Shown here in pieces: positions 27,480-37,020 of a stretch of DNA of 64,000 nt (its first letter is position 1; each line of letters begins with the position of its first letter). Under the pieces are notes generated by a model. That model had not been told where the DNA came from and did not search any database. It saw only the letters and a list, made by a program, of their open reading frames with translations. The position numbers were made by a program, and so were the translations under genes. The DNA comes from Streptomyces sp. NBRC 109706. Lineage in GTDB: Bacteria; Actinomycetota; Actinomycetes; Streptomycetales; Streptomycetaceae. The DNA lies in the NCBI RefSeq assembly GCF_000974485.1, contig NZ_BBOM01000004.1, positions 434,001 to 498,000 of the forward strand, in the 5' to 3' direction.

Positions 27480-27866
27480 ATGGAGATCCAGCAACTGACG
27501 TTCTACGAGCTGGTCGGGGGCGAGCCGACCTTTCGGGCGCTGGTCCGCAGGTTCTACGAGGGCGTGGCCGACGACCCGATCCTGCGGCCGATGTATCCGG
27601 AGGAGGATCTCGGCCCCGCCGAGGACCGGCTGGCGCTCTTTCTGATGCAGTACTGGGGCGGGCCCCACACCTATGGCGAGACCCGGGGGCATCCCAGGCT
27701 CCGGATGCGGCACGCGCCGTTCACGGTCGACCGCGCCGCGCACGATGCCTGGCTGCGGCATATGCGCGACGCGGTGGACAGTCTGGAGCTGGATCCCAAG
27801 CTGGAGAAGCAGCTCTGGGACTATCTGGTGTTCGCCGCCCGCTCCATGATCAACACCCCGGAGTAG
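27480..27866 (+). CDS. glbO: Group II truncated hemoglobin
   Basis: A 128-residue protein, the usual length for the family. The ATG at 27480 gives MEIQQLTFYELVGG. Features include FRALVRRFYEGV, LFLMQYWGGPHTY with the Trp-Gly-Gly-Pro of group II globins, RLRMRH with the proximal His, and a final helix with a conserved Trp (LWDYLVFAARSM). Group II globins bind O2 tightly and are linked to oxidative and nitrosative stress. It appears to be monocistronic or at the end of the run beginning with ettA. Confidence 0.92.
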   Translation: MEIQQLTFYELVGGEPTFRALVRRFYEGVADDPILRPMYPEEDLGPAEDRLALFLMQYWGGPHTYGETRGHPRLRMRHAPFTVDRAAHDAWLRHMRDAVDSLELDPKLEKQLWDYLVFAARSMINTPE

Positions 27867-27884
27867 CGGGCGGGGTCGGCCCGG

Positions 27885-28958
27885 TCAGGCGTCGTCCCAG
27901 CGGAACAGCCGCGCCGCCACCGCCGTCAGCACCGCCGTGAACAGCAGCAGCCCGCCGATCACCGGCAGCGCGTCGCCCCAGCTCCCGCCCCGGGTGAGGA
28001 CATCCTGCATGGCCTCGTTGAGATGCTTCAACGGCATCGCGTTGGAGATCGCCGCCACCCAGCCGGGGACGCCGTCCAGCGGGAAGAACGATCCCGACAG
28101 GAACGCCATCGGCATGATCACCAGCTGGAGCGCCGCGTTGGCCGCCTCGTCCGTCTTGGCCCAGGCGCCGATCAGCAGGCCGACCGACATGAAGGACAGC
28201 GTGCCGGACGCCACCAGCGGGATCGCCAGCCACCAGTGGCCGGTGAGTTGCAGCCCGTAGAAGGGGATGGTCGCGATGCCGATGAAGAGCGCCGTCTGCA
28301 GCAGCGCCATCCCCAGGCTTACGCCGATCCGGGCGCTGATCACCGTCGCCGGCGAGATCGGGGCCAGCCATAGCCGGCGCAGGATCCGCTTCTTCCGCCA
28401 ACTCACCAGCGTGAACGCCGACATGAAGGCGGCGCCCATGGCGATAGCCCAGCCGAGCAGGCCGGGCGCCAGATACTGGATCGCCTTGACCGAACGGTCC
28501 TCGATCTGGTCGGTGGCCAGCTCGAACGCCGGCGGCTGACCGGTCGCCGCCACGTTGGCGCTCTGCACCAGTGACTGCATCAGCCCCTGCACGGTGCCGG
28601 ACCGCGCCGGATCGGCCGCCGAGTAGCGCAGTTCGACGGTGCCGTCGGCCGCCTCCCAGACCACGGCGTCGGCCTCGCCGTCGCTGACCCGCGCCAACGC
28701 CTCGTCGCGGTCCGCCAGATGCTCCACGTTCAGCGCCTCGGAGAGGTCCCGGCGCTGCTCGGCCGACAGATCGTCCAGGACGGCGACCTCGCCGACCTGG
28801 AGCACATGGGAGCGGGAGACAGAGTCGTTCTGGAACAGCGCGCCGAACAGCAGCAGGAACATCAGCGGGAAGATCAGCGTGAAGAAGGACGCCGTGCGGT
28901 CCCTCAGCAGGGCGAACAACATCGCCCTGGACAGGCTCTTGAGGGCGGTGACGCTCAT
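27885..28958 (-). CDS. ABC-2 type transporter permease
   Basis: A 357-residue membrane protein. The first helix (FFTLIFPLMFLLLFGALF) is followed by a ~150-residue external domain with DDLSAEQRRDLSEALN, then five helices near 180-350. This is the layout of ABC-2/YhgE-type export permeases. The ATG overlaps the ATPase stop (ATGA), so the two form one exporter. The substrate cannot be inferred; relatives export drugs, lipids or antibiotics. Confidence 0.88.
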   Translation of the reverse strand: MSVTALKSLSRAMLFALLRDRTASFFTLIFPLMFLLLFGALFQNDSVSRSHVLQVGEVAVLDDLSAEQRRDLSEALNVEHLADRDEALARVSDGEADAVVWEAADGTVELRYSAADPARSGTVQGLMQSLVQSANVAATGQPPAFELATDQIEDRSVKAIQYLAPGLLGWAIAMGAAFMSAFTLVSWRKKRILRRLWLAPISPATVISARIGVSLGMALLQTALFIGIATIPFYGLQLTGHWWLAIPLVASGTLSFMSVGLLIGAWAKTDEAANAALQLVIMPMAFLSGSFFPLDGVPGWVAAISNAMPLKHLNEAMQDVLTRGGSWGDALPVIGGLLLFTAVLTAVAARLFRWDDA

Positions 28959-29689
28959 TCCCGGTACTCCCGTCCCGTGAGCTGGAGGAAGACGTCCTCC
29001 AGGTTCTTCACGCCCAACTCCGCGACGAGATCGGCCGGGGCACCGACCCGCAGGATGCGGCCGGCGTCCATGATGGCCACCCGGTCGCAGAGGATCTCGG
29101 CCTCGTCCAGGTAGTGCGTGGTGAGGACGACGGTGCGCCCCGCGCCGTTGATCCCGCGCAGCAGATCCCACAGGTTGCGGCGGGCCTGCGGGTCAAGCCC
29201 TGTGGTCGGCTCGTCGAGGAAGACCAGCTCCGGATCGTGCACCAACGCGCAGGCGATGGAGAGCCGTTGGGCCTGCCCGCCGGAGAGCTTGTCCTCGCGG
29301 GTGTCCGCCTTCTCGGTCAGGCCGACCGTCTCCAGCATCTCGTCGGCCCGCGACGACGAGACGCCGTAGAGGGCGGCGAAGGTGTGGATCTGCTCCCGGG
29401 CGGTGAGCTTCTCGAAGAACGCCGACGCCTGGAGCTGGACGCCGATCCGCCGCAGCAGCCGTTGGTCCCGGGGCCAGGACGGAACGCCGAGCAGCCGCGC
29501 GGTGCCCTCGTCGGGCTCGCGCAGCCCCTCGATCAGCTCCATCGTGGTGGTCTTGCCGGCACCGTTGGGGCCCAGGATGCCGTAGAACTCACCTTCCGTA
29601 ACCTCGAAGGTGACCCCGTCGACGGCCTGGACCTCCCCGTAACGCTTACGCAGTCCTTCGACCGATATGGCGGCTATGTTATTCGTCAC
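28955..29689 (-). CDS. ABC transporter ATP-binding protein
   Basis: A 244-residue ATPase from a GTG start. Walker A is GPNGAGKTTT near residue 40, the signature is LSGGQAQRLS near 136, Walker B is LVFLDEPTTGLD, and the switch His is in LTTHYLDEA. The ending NLEDVFLQLTGREYRE is typical of multidrug/daunorubicin-type ABC-2 ATPases. It is coupled to the permease gene that follows. Confidence 0.92.
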   Translation of the reverse strand: MTNNIAAISVEGLRKRYGEVQAVDGVTFEVTEGEFYGILGPNGAGKTTTMELIEGLREPDEGTARLLGVPSWPRDQRLLRRIGVQLQASAFFEKLTAREQIHTFAALYGVSSSRADEMLETVGLTEKADTREDKLSGGQAQRLSIACALVHDPELVFLDEPTTGLDPQARRNLWDLLRGINGAGRTVVLTTHYLDEAEILCDRVAIMDAGRILRVGAPADLVAELGVKNLEDVFLQLTGREYRE

Positions 29690-29759
29690 TCTGCGATCGT
29701 AGTGCTGGCCGAAACCTCACCATCGGTGGGCCACCGGAGAGCGGTCGGGGGCCGCCCGG

Positions 29760-30779
29760 TCACTGACGGTAGAGGCGCAGCGTGGTCCAGGCGCCCACAT
29801 GCACCCGGTCACCCTCCTGGAGCGGCACCGGGACGAACGGCTGGATCGGGTCCTCGGCGCCGTTCACCGTGGTGCCGTTGGTCGAGTCCTGGTCCACCAC
29901 GGCCCAGCCGCCGTCGGGCTGCTCCACCAGCACCGCGTGCTGATGCGAGACGCCCGGGTCCTCCGGCTGCTGGGAGAGGTCGATATCGGGCGACTCACCC
30001 GTGGAGTTCCGGCGCCGGCCGATGGTCATCTGCGGCCCGTTGAGCTGGAGTTGCTGCTCCGGCGCATAGGCGGGCAGCGACAGCTGCGCGGCCTCGGGGC
30101 CCGAACGGTGCATCATCGCCGCGAAGTACTCGGGGTCGGGACCGACCGACACCAGCCAGACGCCGCCGCTCAGCTGCTGGCCCGGATAGCCGGGCGGGCC
30201 CGGCTGCGGCGGCCCGACCGGCGCGCCGCCGGGCGGCGGCAGCATCCAGTCGCCGGACGGCTGCGGCGGGCCCTGCTGGTACTGCTGCCGCTGGTGCGGC
30301 GGCGCCGGCGGCTGGCCGAACCCGGGCGGCCCCGGCGGCTGTTGCTGCCCCAACGGCTGCTGCCCGACCGGCGCCGACTGCGGCCCGCCCGGATAGGCGG
30401 GGGCCGGCGGGGTGTAGGTGGTGGGGGAGTTGGTCAGGAAGTTGAACCGGCACTCCTCGCAGAACGGGGACTGCGCCTCGCGCGGGGTGCGGCACTGCGG
30501 ACACAACTCGGCGGCCGGCATCGGCGCCGTGACCGGCCCACCCGGCGGCGGATAGCCGGGCCCGCCGTGCTGCTGCTGCTGGCCCGGATACCCCTGCGGT
30601 CCCGGCTGGGCGGGGAAGCCCTGCCCCGGCGGCGGGGGCGGCGGCCCCGGGTGGCCGGGAAAGTCCTGCCCCGGGGGCGGCGGTGGTGGCATGGGGACGG
30701 CGGGTGCCATGATGCGGTGTCCACAGACCTCGCACCAGTCCTCGGCCATCGACTGGTGGCCGTTAGGGCAAGTCGGCAT
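29760..30779 (-). CDS. FHA-domain protein with N-terminal zinc ribbons
   Basis: A 339-residue protein. The N-terminus has a zinc-ribbon-like CPNGHQ...CEVCG, and a second set lies near residue 92 (CPQCRTPREAQSPFCEEC). Between and after them are Pro/Gly/Gln-rich linkers. The FHA domain occupies about 240-335, with IGRRRNST, VSHQHAVL and DQDSTNGTTVNG. FHA domains read phosphothreonine, so it is a likely partner of the PknG-like kinase and PP2C phosphatase encoded just upstream. The N-terminal ETTS phospho-motif of mycobacterial GarA is absent. Confidence 0.9.
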   Translation of the reverse strand: MPTCPNGHQSMAEDWCEVCGHRIMAPAVPMPPPPPPGQDFPGHPGPPPPPPGQGFPAQPGPQGYPGQQQQHGGPGYPPPGGPVTAPMPAAELCPQCRTPREAQSPFCEECRFNFLTNSPTTYTPPAPAYPGGPQSAPVGQQPLGQQQPPGPPGFGQPPAPPHQRQQYQQGPPQPSGDWMLPPPGGAPVGPPQPGPPGYPGQQLSGGVWLVSVGPDPEYFAAMMHRSGPEAAQLSLPAYAPEQQLQLNGPQMTIGRRRNSTGESPDIDLSQQPEDPGVSHQHAVLVEQPDGGWAVVDQDSTNGTTVNGAEDPIQPFVPVPLQEGDRVHVGAWTTLRLYRQ

Positions 30780-30952
30780 GGACTGCCTCCCCCTTACATC
30801 ACTTCTTCACTCGGTATCGAATCTGGTGTTCTTACACGGTTGTTCGCGTCTGTCGCACTGCTGTGGTACCTCTCACCGGCGGCGCGACAGGTGCCCCTCA
30901 GCGAACAGTACCGGTCGATCACGGCCCAGGGGCCATGACCTTCGGCACGTTT

Positions 30953-33097
30953 TCAGCTCTCCCCCTCGCGGCCGGGGGCGGGCCGGGGCGGCGGAAACGG
31001 GATGAGGGCGACGGTCACATTGTCGTGCCCGCCGGCGTCCAGAGCGTGTTTGACCAGCCGCTGCGCACCGGGCAACGGCGTCGACCTGGACCCCTCCGGC
31101 ACCAACCTGGCCATCTGGTCGGCGCCTTCCGCGTAGTTCCACAGCCCGTCGGTGCAGACCACCACCACACCCGGCCGGTCCGGCTGGAAGGTCGCGGTGT
31201 GCGGCTCGACGTCCTGGGCGTCGGCGCCCAGCCAGGCGGTGATCGCGTGCGCGCGGTGGTCGGCCATCGCCTCGGCCTCGGAGAGCAGCCCCGCGGCCAC
31301 CATCTGCGCCGCCCAGGAATCGTCCTCGGTGAGCCGGGCGGCACCCGCCCGGTCCAACGGCACCCAGTACGCCCTGCTGTCGCCGATCCAACCGACCGTC
31401 AGCTGGCCGCCGGCGGCGATGGCGCCGACCAGGGTGCAGGCCGGCGCGTTGCGGCCCGGCTCGCGCTGGGCGTCGGCGAGTTGGTTCACCGCCTCGGCCG
31501 CCACCAGCACCGCCTCGTGCATCGCCTGCTCGCCGGCCATCCCGCGCGGCAGCGCGGCCAACAGAAAGGCCGCCGCCGCGTAGGCGGCGGCCTCGGACGC
31601 CTCGTGCGGGCGACTTGAGGACGACACCCCGTCGCACACCACGGCGACCACGGCGGGTGTGCCGTCCGGGAGCGCGGTGTTGCCCACGCTGAACGAGTCC
31701 TCGTTACGGTGATGACGCCGACCGAGATCGCTGACGGCCGCCACCGTGCCCAGGCCACGCTCCACGTGGTCGCGGTCCCCCGGATCCGGCTTGGCGCAGT
31801 CGACGCACCGGCCGTCCACCTCGGCGCCGGTGCGGCCGCAGACCGTGCAACGGGGCGCCGCCGGCGCGGCGGCGGCGCCGGCGCGGGGATCCGCCGACGC
31901 GCGCGGCGCGATACGGGGATCGGCCGGCGGCAGCGACCGGGGATCGGGCCCCTGCGGCTGCGGCTGCGGCTGGGCGGCGGCCGGTGGTGCGCTCGGGGGC
32001 GCCGGGAACTCGCCTTCGGACGGCAACGGCGACGGCAAGTGGAAGTCCGGCTCCGTCGGCGTATACGCCTCCGGCGTGGACGCCGTGGAGGGTGCGGGTG
32101 GATTGCCGGCCTGCCGGCTGGACGCCGACGCCTGCGCGGCGGGCGGTGGTTGGACGGGCGCGGACGCCTGCGGCACGGCCGGTGCGGGAGGTGCGGATGC
32201 CTGCGGCGCGGCCGGTGGTTGGGGCGGCGACGGAACGGACGCCGGTTGGGCGGGCGCGGATGTCCGTGGGGCGGCCGGTGGTTGGGCGGGCGCGGATGTC
32301 CGCGGCGGTGCCGGTGGTTGGGGTGGCCGTTGCGCTGGGGCGGTGGTTGGGGGTGTCGGTGGTGGGCCTGTCTCGGTGGTTCCCGCTGGGGGGCGCCGCT
32401 GCGCCGGGCCGCCGGTTGTCGCTGGCGGCTGCGCCTGGCCGCTGGTTGCGGTGTGCTGTGTGCCCGGGGCTGTGGGGCCTGTTGGGGCTTGGCGCTGTGC
32501 GCTGCCGGCTGGCGGTGGTCCCGCCGCTGCTGGCCCCGGCCGGGCTTGCGGCGCGGCTGCCCGCGCTCCCGGCTCGGCCGGGCCGCCCGCCGCCTGCCCT
32601 GTTCGGGCTGGCGGTTGTGCTGGGGCGGTGGTTGGGGGTGCCGGTGGTGGGCCGGTCTCGGTGGTTCCCGCCGGGGGGCGTTGCTGCGCCGGGCCGCCGG
32701 TTGTCGCTGGCGGCTGCGCCTGGCCGCTGGTTGCGGTGTGCTGTGTGCCCGGGGCTGTGGGGCCTGTTGGGGCTTGGTGCTGGGCGCCGTCGGCTGGCGG
32801 TGGTCCCGCCGCTGCTGGCCCCGGCCAGGCTTGCGGCGCAGCCGCCCGCGCTGCTGGCCCCGGCCGGGCCTGCGGCGCAGCCGCCCGCGCTGCTGGCCCC
32901 GGCCGGGCTTGCGGCGCAGCCGCCCGCGCTGCTGGCCCCGGCCGGGCCTGCGGCGCAGCCGCTCGCGCTGGCGGTGGGGGTGCCGCATGGCGTAGGTCTG
33001 TGCCGCAGACTCCGCAGAAGCGGTCGTCGGCCTCCAGCGGCTCCCCGCAACCGGGGCAGGCGGAGAGTTGGTCGAGCTGCGGCATCTTCACACCCAT
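30953..33097 (-). CDS. PP2C-family Ser/Thr phosphatase with a long repetitive linker
   Basis: About 714 residues; starts at 33097, 33091 and 33085 all lie before the conserved PQLDQLSACPGCG, and the kinase stop overlaps them. The N-terminus is a zinc ribbon (CPGCGEPLE...FCGVCG). Residues ~40-400 are a Pro/Ala/Gln/Thr linker with internal duplications. A second ribbon (CTVCGRTG) near 420 leads into the PP2C domain (about 455-705), with RRHHRNEDSF, VVCDGV, GDSRAYW, CTDGLW and GHDNVTV, all metal-binding motifs intact. It would remove phosphates placed by the neighbouring PknG-like kinase. Confidence 0.9.
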   Translation of the reverse strand: MGVKMPQLDQLSACPGCGEPLEADDRFCGVCGTDLRHAAPPPPARAAAPQARPGPAARAAAPQARPGPAARAAAPQARPGPAARAAAPQAWPGPAAAGPPPADGAQHQAPTGPTAPGTQHTATSGQAQPPATTGGPAQQRPPAGTTETGPPPAPPTTAPAQPPARTGQAAGGPAEPGARAAAPQARPGPAAAGPPPAGSAQRQAPTGPTAPGTQHTATSGQAQPPATTGGPAQRRPPAGTTETGPPPTPPTTAPAQRPPQPPAPPRTSAPAQPPAAPRTSAPAQPASVPSPPQPPAAPQASAPPAPAVPQASAPVQPPPAAQASASSRQAGNPPAPSTASTPEAYTPTEPDFHLPSPLPSEGEFPAPPSAPPAAAQPQPQPQGPDPRSLPPADPRIAPRASADPRAGAAAAPAAPRCTVCGRTGAEVDGRCVDCAKPDPGDRDHVERGLGTVAAVSDLGRRHHRNEDSFSVGNTALPDGTPAVVAVVCDGVSSSSRPHEASEAAAYAAAAFLLAALPRGMAGEQAMHEAVLVAAEAVNQLADAQREPGRNAPACTLVGAIAAGGQLTVGWIGDSRAYWVPLDRAGAARLTEDDSWAAQMVAAGLLSEAEAMADHRAHAITAWLGADAQDVEPHTATFQPDRPGVVVVCTDGLWNYAEGADQMARLVPEGSRSTPLPGAQRLVKHALDAGGHDNVTVALIPFPPPRPAPGREGES
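32329..32838. repeat. Two 225-bp direct repeats inside the phosphatase linker
   Basis: Copy one is 32329-32553 and copy two 32614-32838. They align without gaps at an offset of 285 bases (95 codons) and differ at only a few positions, so the duplication keeps frame. Each encodes about 75 residues including APTGPTAPGTQHTATSGQAQ. The near identity indicates a recent or gene-converted duplication. Confidence 0.85.
32812..32967. repeat. 39-bp tandem repeats in the phosphatase linker
   Basis: About four head-to-tail copies of a 39-base unit, beginning GCTGCTGGCCCCGGCCGGGC, each encode 13 residues of the type AAPQARPGPAAR. They partly overlap the second 225-bp repeat. In-frame unit length keeps the gene open; unit number is likely to vary between strains. 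Confidence 0.8.
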
Positions 33098-35559
33098 GTC
33101 CTGGGGCGGAAGCGGTTCGCCGCCTCCACCAGTTCCGTCCGTTCCCTACTGGTGGGTGCCAATCTGGCCAGTCTTCGGTAGGAGCGTTCCAGACCGAACC
33201 TGACACCCGTCTCGTCGAGCGACGTGCCCAGCAGCTGTTGGCCGGCCAGCGCCTCCCGCTGGTGCGAGCCCCCCGACAGCAGCCAGTCCAGAGCGCATCC
33301 CAGCACTTCACAGGACAGTTGTTCGCTCAACGATGGTTCCAACCCGGCGGCACGCAAACGCGCGACCTGTTCGCCGGCCGCGAGCAGGTCGGGGAGGGCG
33401 TGGACGCCGTCCGTCGGTCGCCACAGCCGGGCGCGCACGGCGGCCACCCGCGCGGCCGGGTAGTGGGCCGACGTCTCGGGGATCGACTCCAGGGCGGCGA
33501 CGGCGCCCGGCCGGTCCTCGACGGCGAGGCGGACCCTGGCCAGGCCGAAGGCCGCACTCACATGGCTGGGGTCGCAGGTCCAGACCAAGGTGTAGTAGTC
33601 GGCCGCGTTGTCCCACTGGCCCAGTTCCTCGGCGCAGACGGCCAGCGCCAGCTTGGGCGCCACCTCGCCGGGGAACGCGTCGTACACCGCGTCGAAGGCG
33701 TGCGCCGCGGTGGCCAACTCGCGTTCGGCCAGGGCGGCCAGGCCCTGGTACCAGACCACCCGCCAGTCGTCGTGGTGGCGTTGGCGCAGCGTCGTCAGCA
33801 GCGCGCGCACGGCGGGGGTGGACGTCGGGCCGTCCAACCTGAGGTGCGCGCGCACCTCTCTGATCCGTCGTTCCACCGAGTCCGTGGGGGCCGCGCCCAG
33901 TGCCACCAGCAGATCGGCGGGGGCGCTGGCCATCACGCCGGCGAGGAAACCGGCGTTGGGGTCGTCCGGGTCGATCAGGGGCACCGGCAGGGCCAGCGCC
34001 GCCGCCCGCGCCGCCGGCGGCCGGACGGTGGGCGTGGTGACGGCCGGGGCGGTGGCCCGGCCGCGCCGGTTGAGGGGGCGGACGCCGAGCCGGGAGACGC
34101 TGCCGGCCGGGGCGCGCAGCGGCTCCGGATCCACCACCCGTTCCTCGGGGCCGAACAGGGGGGAGACGGCCGGCTGTGGGCGCCCGGTGCGGGTGGCGAC
34201 CAACTCGCGCAGCACGCCGGTGAGTTGTTCCGCCATCTCCTCGGCGGACGCGAACCGCCGCTGGGGGTCGGGGTCGGTGCCGCGGACCAGGAAGCGGTAG
34301 AAGGACTCGTGCTCCCGGAACACGTCGATATGCATCGGGTCCGGCAGGCTGTCGGCGAAGACGGTGGTGTAGCCCTGGAAGTCGAAGGTGAGCACGGCCA
34401 GGGTGCGGGCCACCGTGTAGAGGTCGGAGGCCACCGACGGGCCCAGCTCGGCCACCTCGGGGGCCTGGTAGCCCAGCGTGCCGTAGATGGCTGATTCCTG
34501 GTCGTCCATCCGGCGGACGGCGCCGAGGTCGATCAGCTTGAGCTGGTCGCGCTGCTGGATGGCGTTGTCCACCTTGAAGTCGCAGTAGAGCAGATTGCGG
34601 CTGTGCAGATAGCCCAGCGCGTCAAGCGCCTCGATGCCGTAGGCGCAGGCCTGTTCCACCGGCAGCGGATCGCGGCGCCCCTGGGGGGTTCTGCGGGCGT
34701 TGGCGATCTCCTTGAGCGACTTGCCGCCGATGTACTCCATGACGATGTAGCCGTCCATGCTGCCGGTGCGTCGGTCCAGATGCTCAACGAAGTTGTAGAT
34801 CCGGACGATGCTGGAGTGCTCGATCTCGGCCAGAAACCGTCGCTCCGAGATCGCCGCCGCCATGGCGTCCTCGTCACCGGTGTCCAGCAGGCCCTTGAGC
34901 ACCACCCACCGGTCGTGGACGGCGGTGTCGACGGCCAGATAGATCCAGCCGAGGCCACCGTGCGCCAGGCAGCCGGTGACCCGGTACTGCTCCTTCACGA
35001 CATCCCCGGCGCGCAGCTTGGGGACGAACGAGTAGGGGTGGCCGCAGTGGGTGCAGAAGCCCTCGGTGCGTCCGGCGCGGCCGTTGCGGGAGCGCCCGAC
35101 CTGGGCCCCGCAGGCGTGGTTGCCGCAGAACCGTTTGCGTTCGGGCACCTCCGGCCGGTCGAGTACGGCGGTGCTCGGGTCGTGCGGCGGCACCTCGGGC
35201 ACCGTCACCAGGCCGGCGCCGAGCCGGGAGCGGACGGAGAGCCCGGTCTTGGTGCGCGAGCTGCGCACCGTGATCGACGGGTCGAGCGATACCGAGCCCT
35301 CGCGGGAGAGCCGCCCGGAGACGGAGCGGACGGAGGCGCGGGAGCGCGTCGAGTCCACCGATCCCTGGCCGTCGCCCCGATCCGTCTCGTGCACCACCTG
35401 GGTGCCGGTCGGGGCGTCCCCGATCATGCCCTCGGGGGATACCACCGGGGCCAACCCGCACTGTCCGCAGTGCAGTTGACCGTCCTGGCCGCGCAGATAG
35501 CGGCCGTCGCAGCCGGGGCGCTGGCAGAACGTTCCGGTCTCCTCGCCTTCCGTGCTCAT
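33088..35559 (-). CDS. pknG: PknG-like serine/threonine protein kinase
   Basis: An 823-residue cytosolic protein. The ATG at 35559 overlaps the upstream stop (ATGA). An N-terminal zinc motif (CQRPGCDG...CGQCG) precedes a rubredoxin-like pair near 143-172 (FCGNHACG...FCTHCGHP). The kinase domain (about 183-450) has the PknG glycine loop GCLAHGGLGWIYLA, Lys in VVLKGL, catalytic YCDFKVDN and DLG in LIDLGAVRR. A TPR-like domain fills the C-terminus (about 560-815). This is the domain order of mycobacterial PknG, which responds to amino-acid levels through GlnX and GlnH. Both partners appear to be encoded just upstream. Confidence 0.92.
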   Translation of the reverse strand: MSTEGEETGTFCQRPGCDGRYLRGQDGQLHCGQCGLAPVVSPEGMIGDAPTGTQVVHETDRGDGQGSVDSTRSRASVRSVSGRLSREGSVSLDPSITVRSSRTKTGLSVRSRLGAGLVTVPEVPPHDPSTAVLDRPEVPERKRFCGNHACGAQVGRSRNGRAGRTEGFCTHCGHPYSFVPKLRAGDVVKEQYRVTGCLAHGGLGWIYLAVDTAVHDRWVVLKGLLDTGDEDAMAAAISERRFLAEIEHSSIVRIYNFVEHLDRRTGSMDGYIVMEYIGGKSLKEIANARRTPQGRRDPLPVEQACAYGIEALDALGYLHSRNLLYCDFKVDNAIQQRDQLKLIDLGAVRRMDDQESAIYGTLGYQAPEVAELGPSVASDLYTVARTLAVLTFDFQGYTTVFADSLPDPMHIDVFREHESFYRFLVRGTDPDPQRRFASAEEMAEQLTGVLRELVATRTGRPQPAVSPLFGPEERVVDPEPLRAPAGSVSRLGVRPLNRRGRATAPAVTTPTVRPPAARAAALALPVPLIDPDDPNAGFLAGVMASAPADLLVALGAAPTDSVERRIREVRAHLRLDGPTSTPAVRALLTTLRQRHHDDWRVVWYQGLAALAERELATAAHAFDAVYDAFPGEVAPKLALAVCAEELGQWDNAADYYTLVWTCDPSHVSAAFGLARVRLAVEDRPGAVAALESIPETSAHYPAARVAAVRARLWRPTDGVHALPDLLAAGEQVARLRAAGLEPSLSEQLSCEVLGCALDWLLSGGSHQREALAGQQLLGTSLDETGVRFGLERSYRRLARLAPTSRERTELVEAANRFRPRTWV

Positions 35560-36839
35560 GACTCCCCTCGCGATCCGGTGTCGTGGTCCGACAGGTCGGC
35601 GGTCGAGGGCAGCAGGGCGTCCGCCGCCGCCTCCTGGTAGCGCAGTACCGCCGATTCGGCGGCGCGTAGATCGCAGGGCGCCGTCCACAGCATCCGGCGG
35701 GCCGCGTCATAGCGCGCGGCCAGCACCGGTTCGTCGGCGCGGCCGGCCCGGACGACCCTGGCGCGCCAGGCGTCGAGACGGCCGCGCAGCTCGGCGCGGA
35801 CCGCCAGGGGCGCGGTGACGGCGGAGAGCGAGTCGCGGGCCCGCCGCAACTCCTCGTCGGCGCGCTGCTCCAGGGATTCGAGCAGCGGCGAGAGGCGGTG
35901 CCACTGGGAGCGCCGGCGGAAGTCGGCGGCGGCGATCAGCTGTTCGCCCAGCGCCTGGGAGGGCCCGCTGACCGCGGGGACCTCGGAGGCGGCGATCTTG
36001 GCCAGCACCTCGCCGCGCGCGATCCGCGCCTCCGCGAGGGTGCGGTCGGCACGGGAGAGCACGTCGCGCAGCCGGATCAACCGCTGCTCGGCGTCCTTGC
36101 GCACCCCGATGACCGCGTCCACCTCGCGGCGAATATCGTCCAGCGCGCGCGCCGCGCGGTCGTAGCGGGTGGTGTCGGGGCGGCCCCCGCCGGGCGCGCT
36201 GCTGCCGCCGGCGGGCGTCCAGAAGGCCAACGGGTCCGCGATCACCTCGGCGCGCAGCGTGGTCAACTCCTCGGTGATGCCGGTGAGTTCGTCGCCCGCC
36301 GGATGGGCGCCGGGGCGGACGCCGACCGAGTGGGCCAGATCCCGCAGCCGATACAGCTCGGTGGCCAGCAGATCTATCCGGGCGGGCAGCGCGGACCAGA
36401 CCACGTCGGCGGCGACCAGCAGATCCAGCACCTCCGCATAGCCGGCGTTCATCCGGCCGATCAACTCGGGCCAGCCCAGATGCTCGACCCCGCCGTCGGC
36501 GTCGGCGACGCCGATGGTGGCGCCGTCCAGCACCATGCTCAGCTGCAGCAGCTCCTCACGGCCCGGATCGCGGCGGCGCCCCCGCAGTTCGCGTGCCGTC
36601 TCCAGGGCGTCGGTGAGCTGGTCGAAGTCGTTCCACAGCCGGGTGATGACGCGCTCGGCGCGCGCCCAGCGGTCCCGGGTGGCCCCGGTGAGGTCGGCGC
36701 CCTCCAACAGCCGGCGGCCGGCGTGGTCCTGCAGGGCGAGCAACGAGATCTCGATCGCCTCGTGTTCGGCGCCGAAGCGCGCCAGCGAGCGGTCCACCTC
36801 CTCGCGGCTCAGCACGGTCCCGCCGGAATCCGGGGCCAT
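35556..36839 (-). CDS. Coiled-coil protein of unknown function in the PknG cluster
   Basis: A 427-residue protein, highly charged and helical throughout, with heptad-like stretches around 60-130 and 230-330 and no membrane segment. It begins MAPDSGGTVLSREEVDRSL. I do not recognise a domain. It is coupled to the kinase gene by an ATGA overlap and lies between kinase and GlnH-like genes, so a scaffold or regulator role in the kinase pathway is a reasonable guess. Confidence 0.8.
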   Translation of the reverse strand: MAPDSGGTVLSREEVDRSLARFGAEHEAIEISLLALQDHAGRRLLEGADLTGATRDRWARAERVITRLWNDFDQLTDALETARELRGRRRDPGREELLQLSMVLDGATIGVADADGGVEHLGWPELIGRMNAGYAEVLDLLVAADVVWSALPARIDLLATELYRLRDLAHSVGVRPGAHPAGDELTGITEELTTLRAEVIADPLAFWTPAGGSSAPGGGRPDTTRYDRAARALDDIRREVDAVIGVRKDAEQRLIRLRDVLSRADRTLAEARIARGEVLAKIAASEVPAVSGPSQALGEQLIAAADFRRRSQWHRLSPLLESLEQRADEELRRARDSLSAVTAPLAVRAELRGRLDAWRARVVRAGRADEPVLAARYDAARRMLWTAPCDLRAAESAVLRYQEAAADALLPSTADLSDHDTGSRGES

Positions 36840-37020
36840 CGCACTCCCCTCTGTCTTTCCCGCCGGCTCTCACACGTCGGCTGTGGTCTCGGGCTGTTCG
36901 GGTACTCGGGTTTGTTCTTCGGGTGCTCTTCGGGATGTTCTGGTTCGTCGGTCTGCTCGGGTGTGGTGGTCGGTGGTCGATCCTGTCGCGATCTCTTCCC
37001 CGGTCGGCACGCGGGGTATG

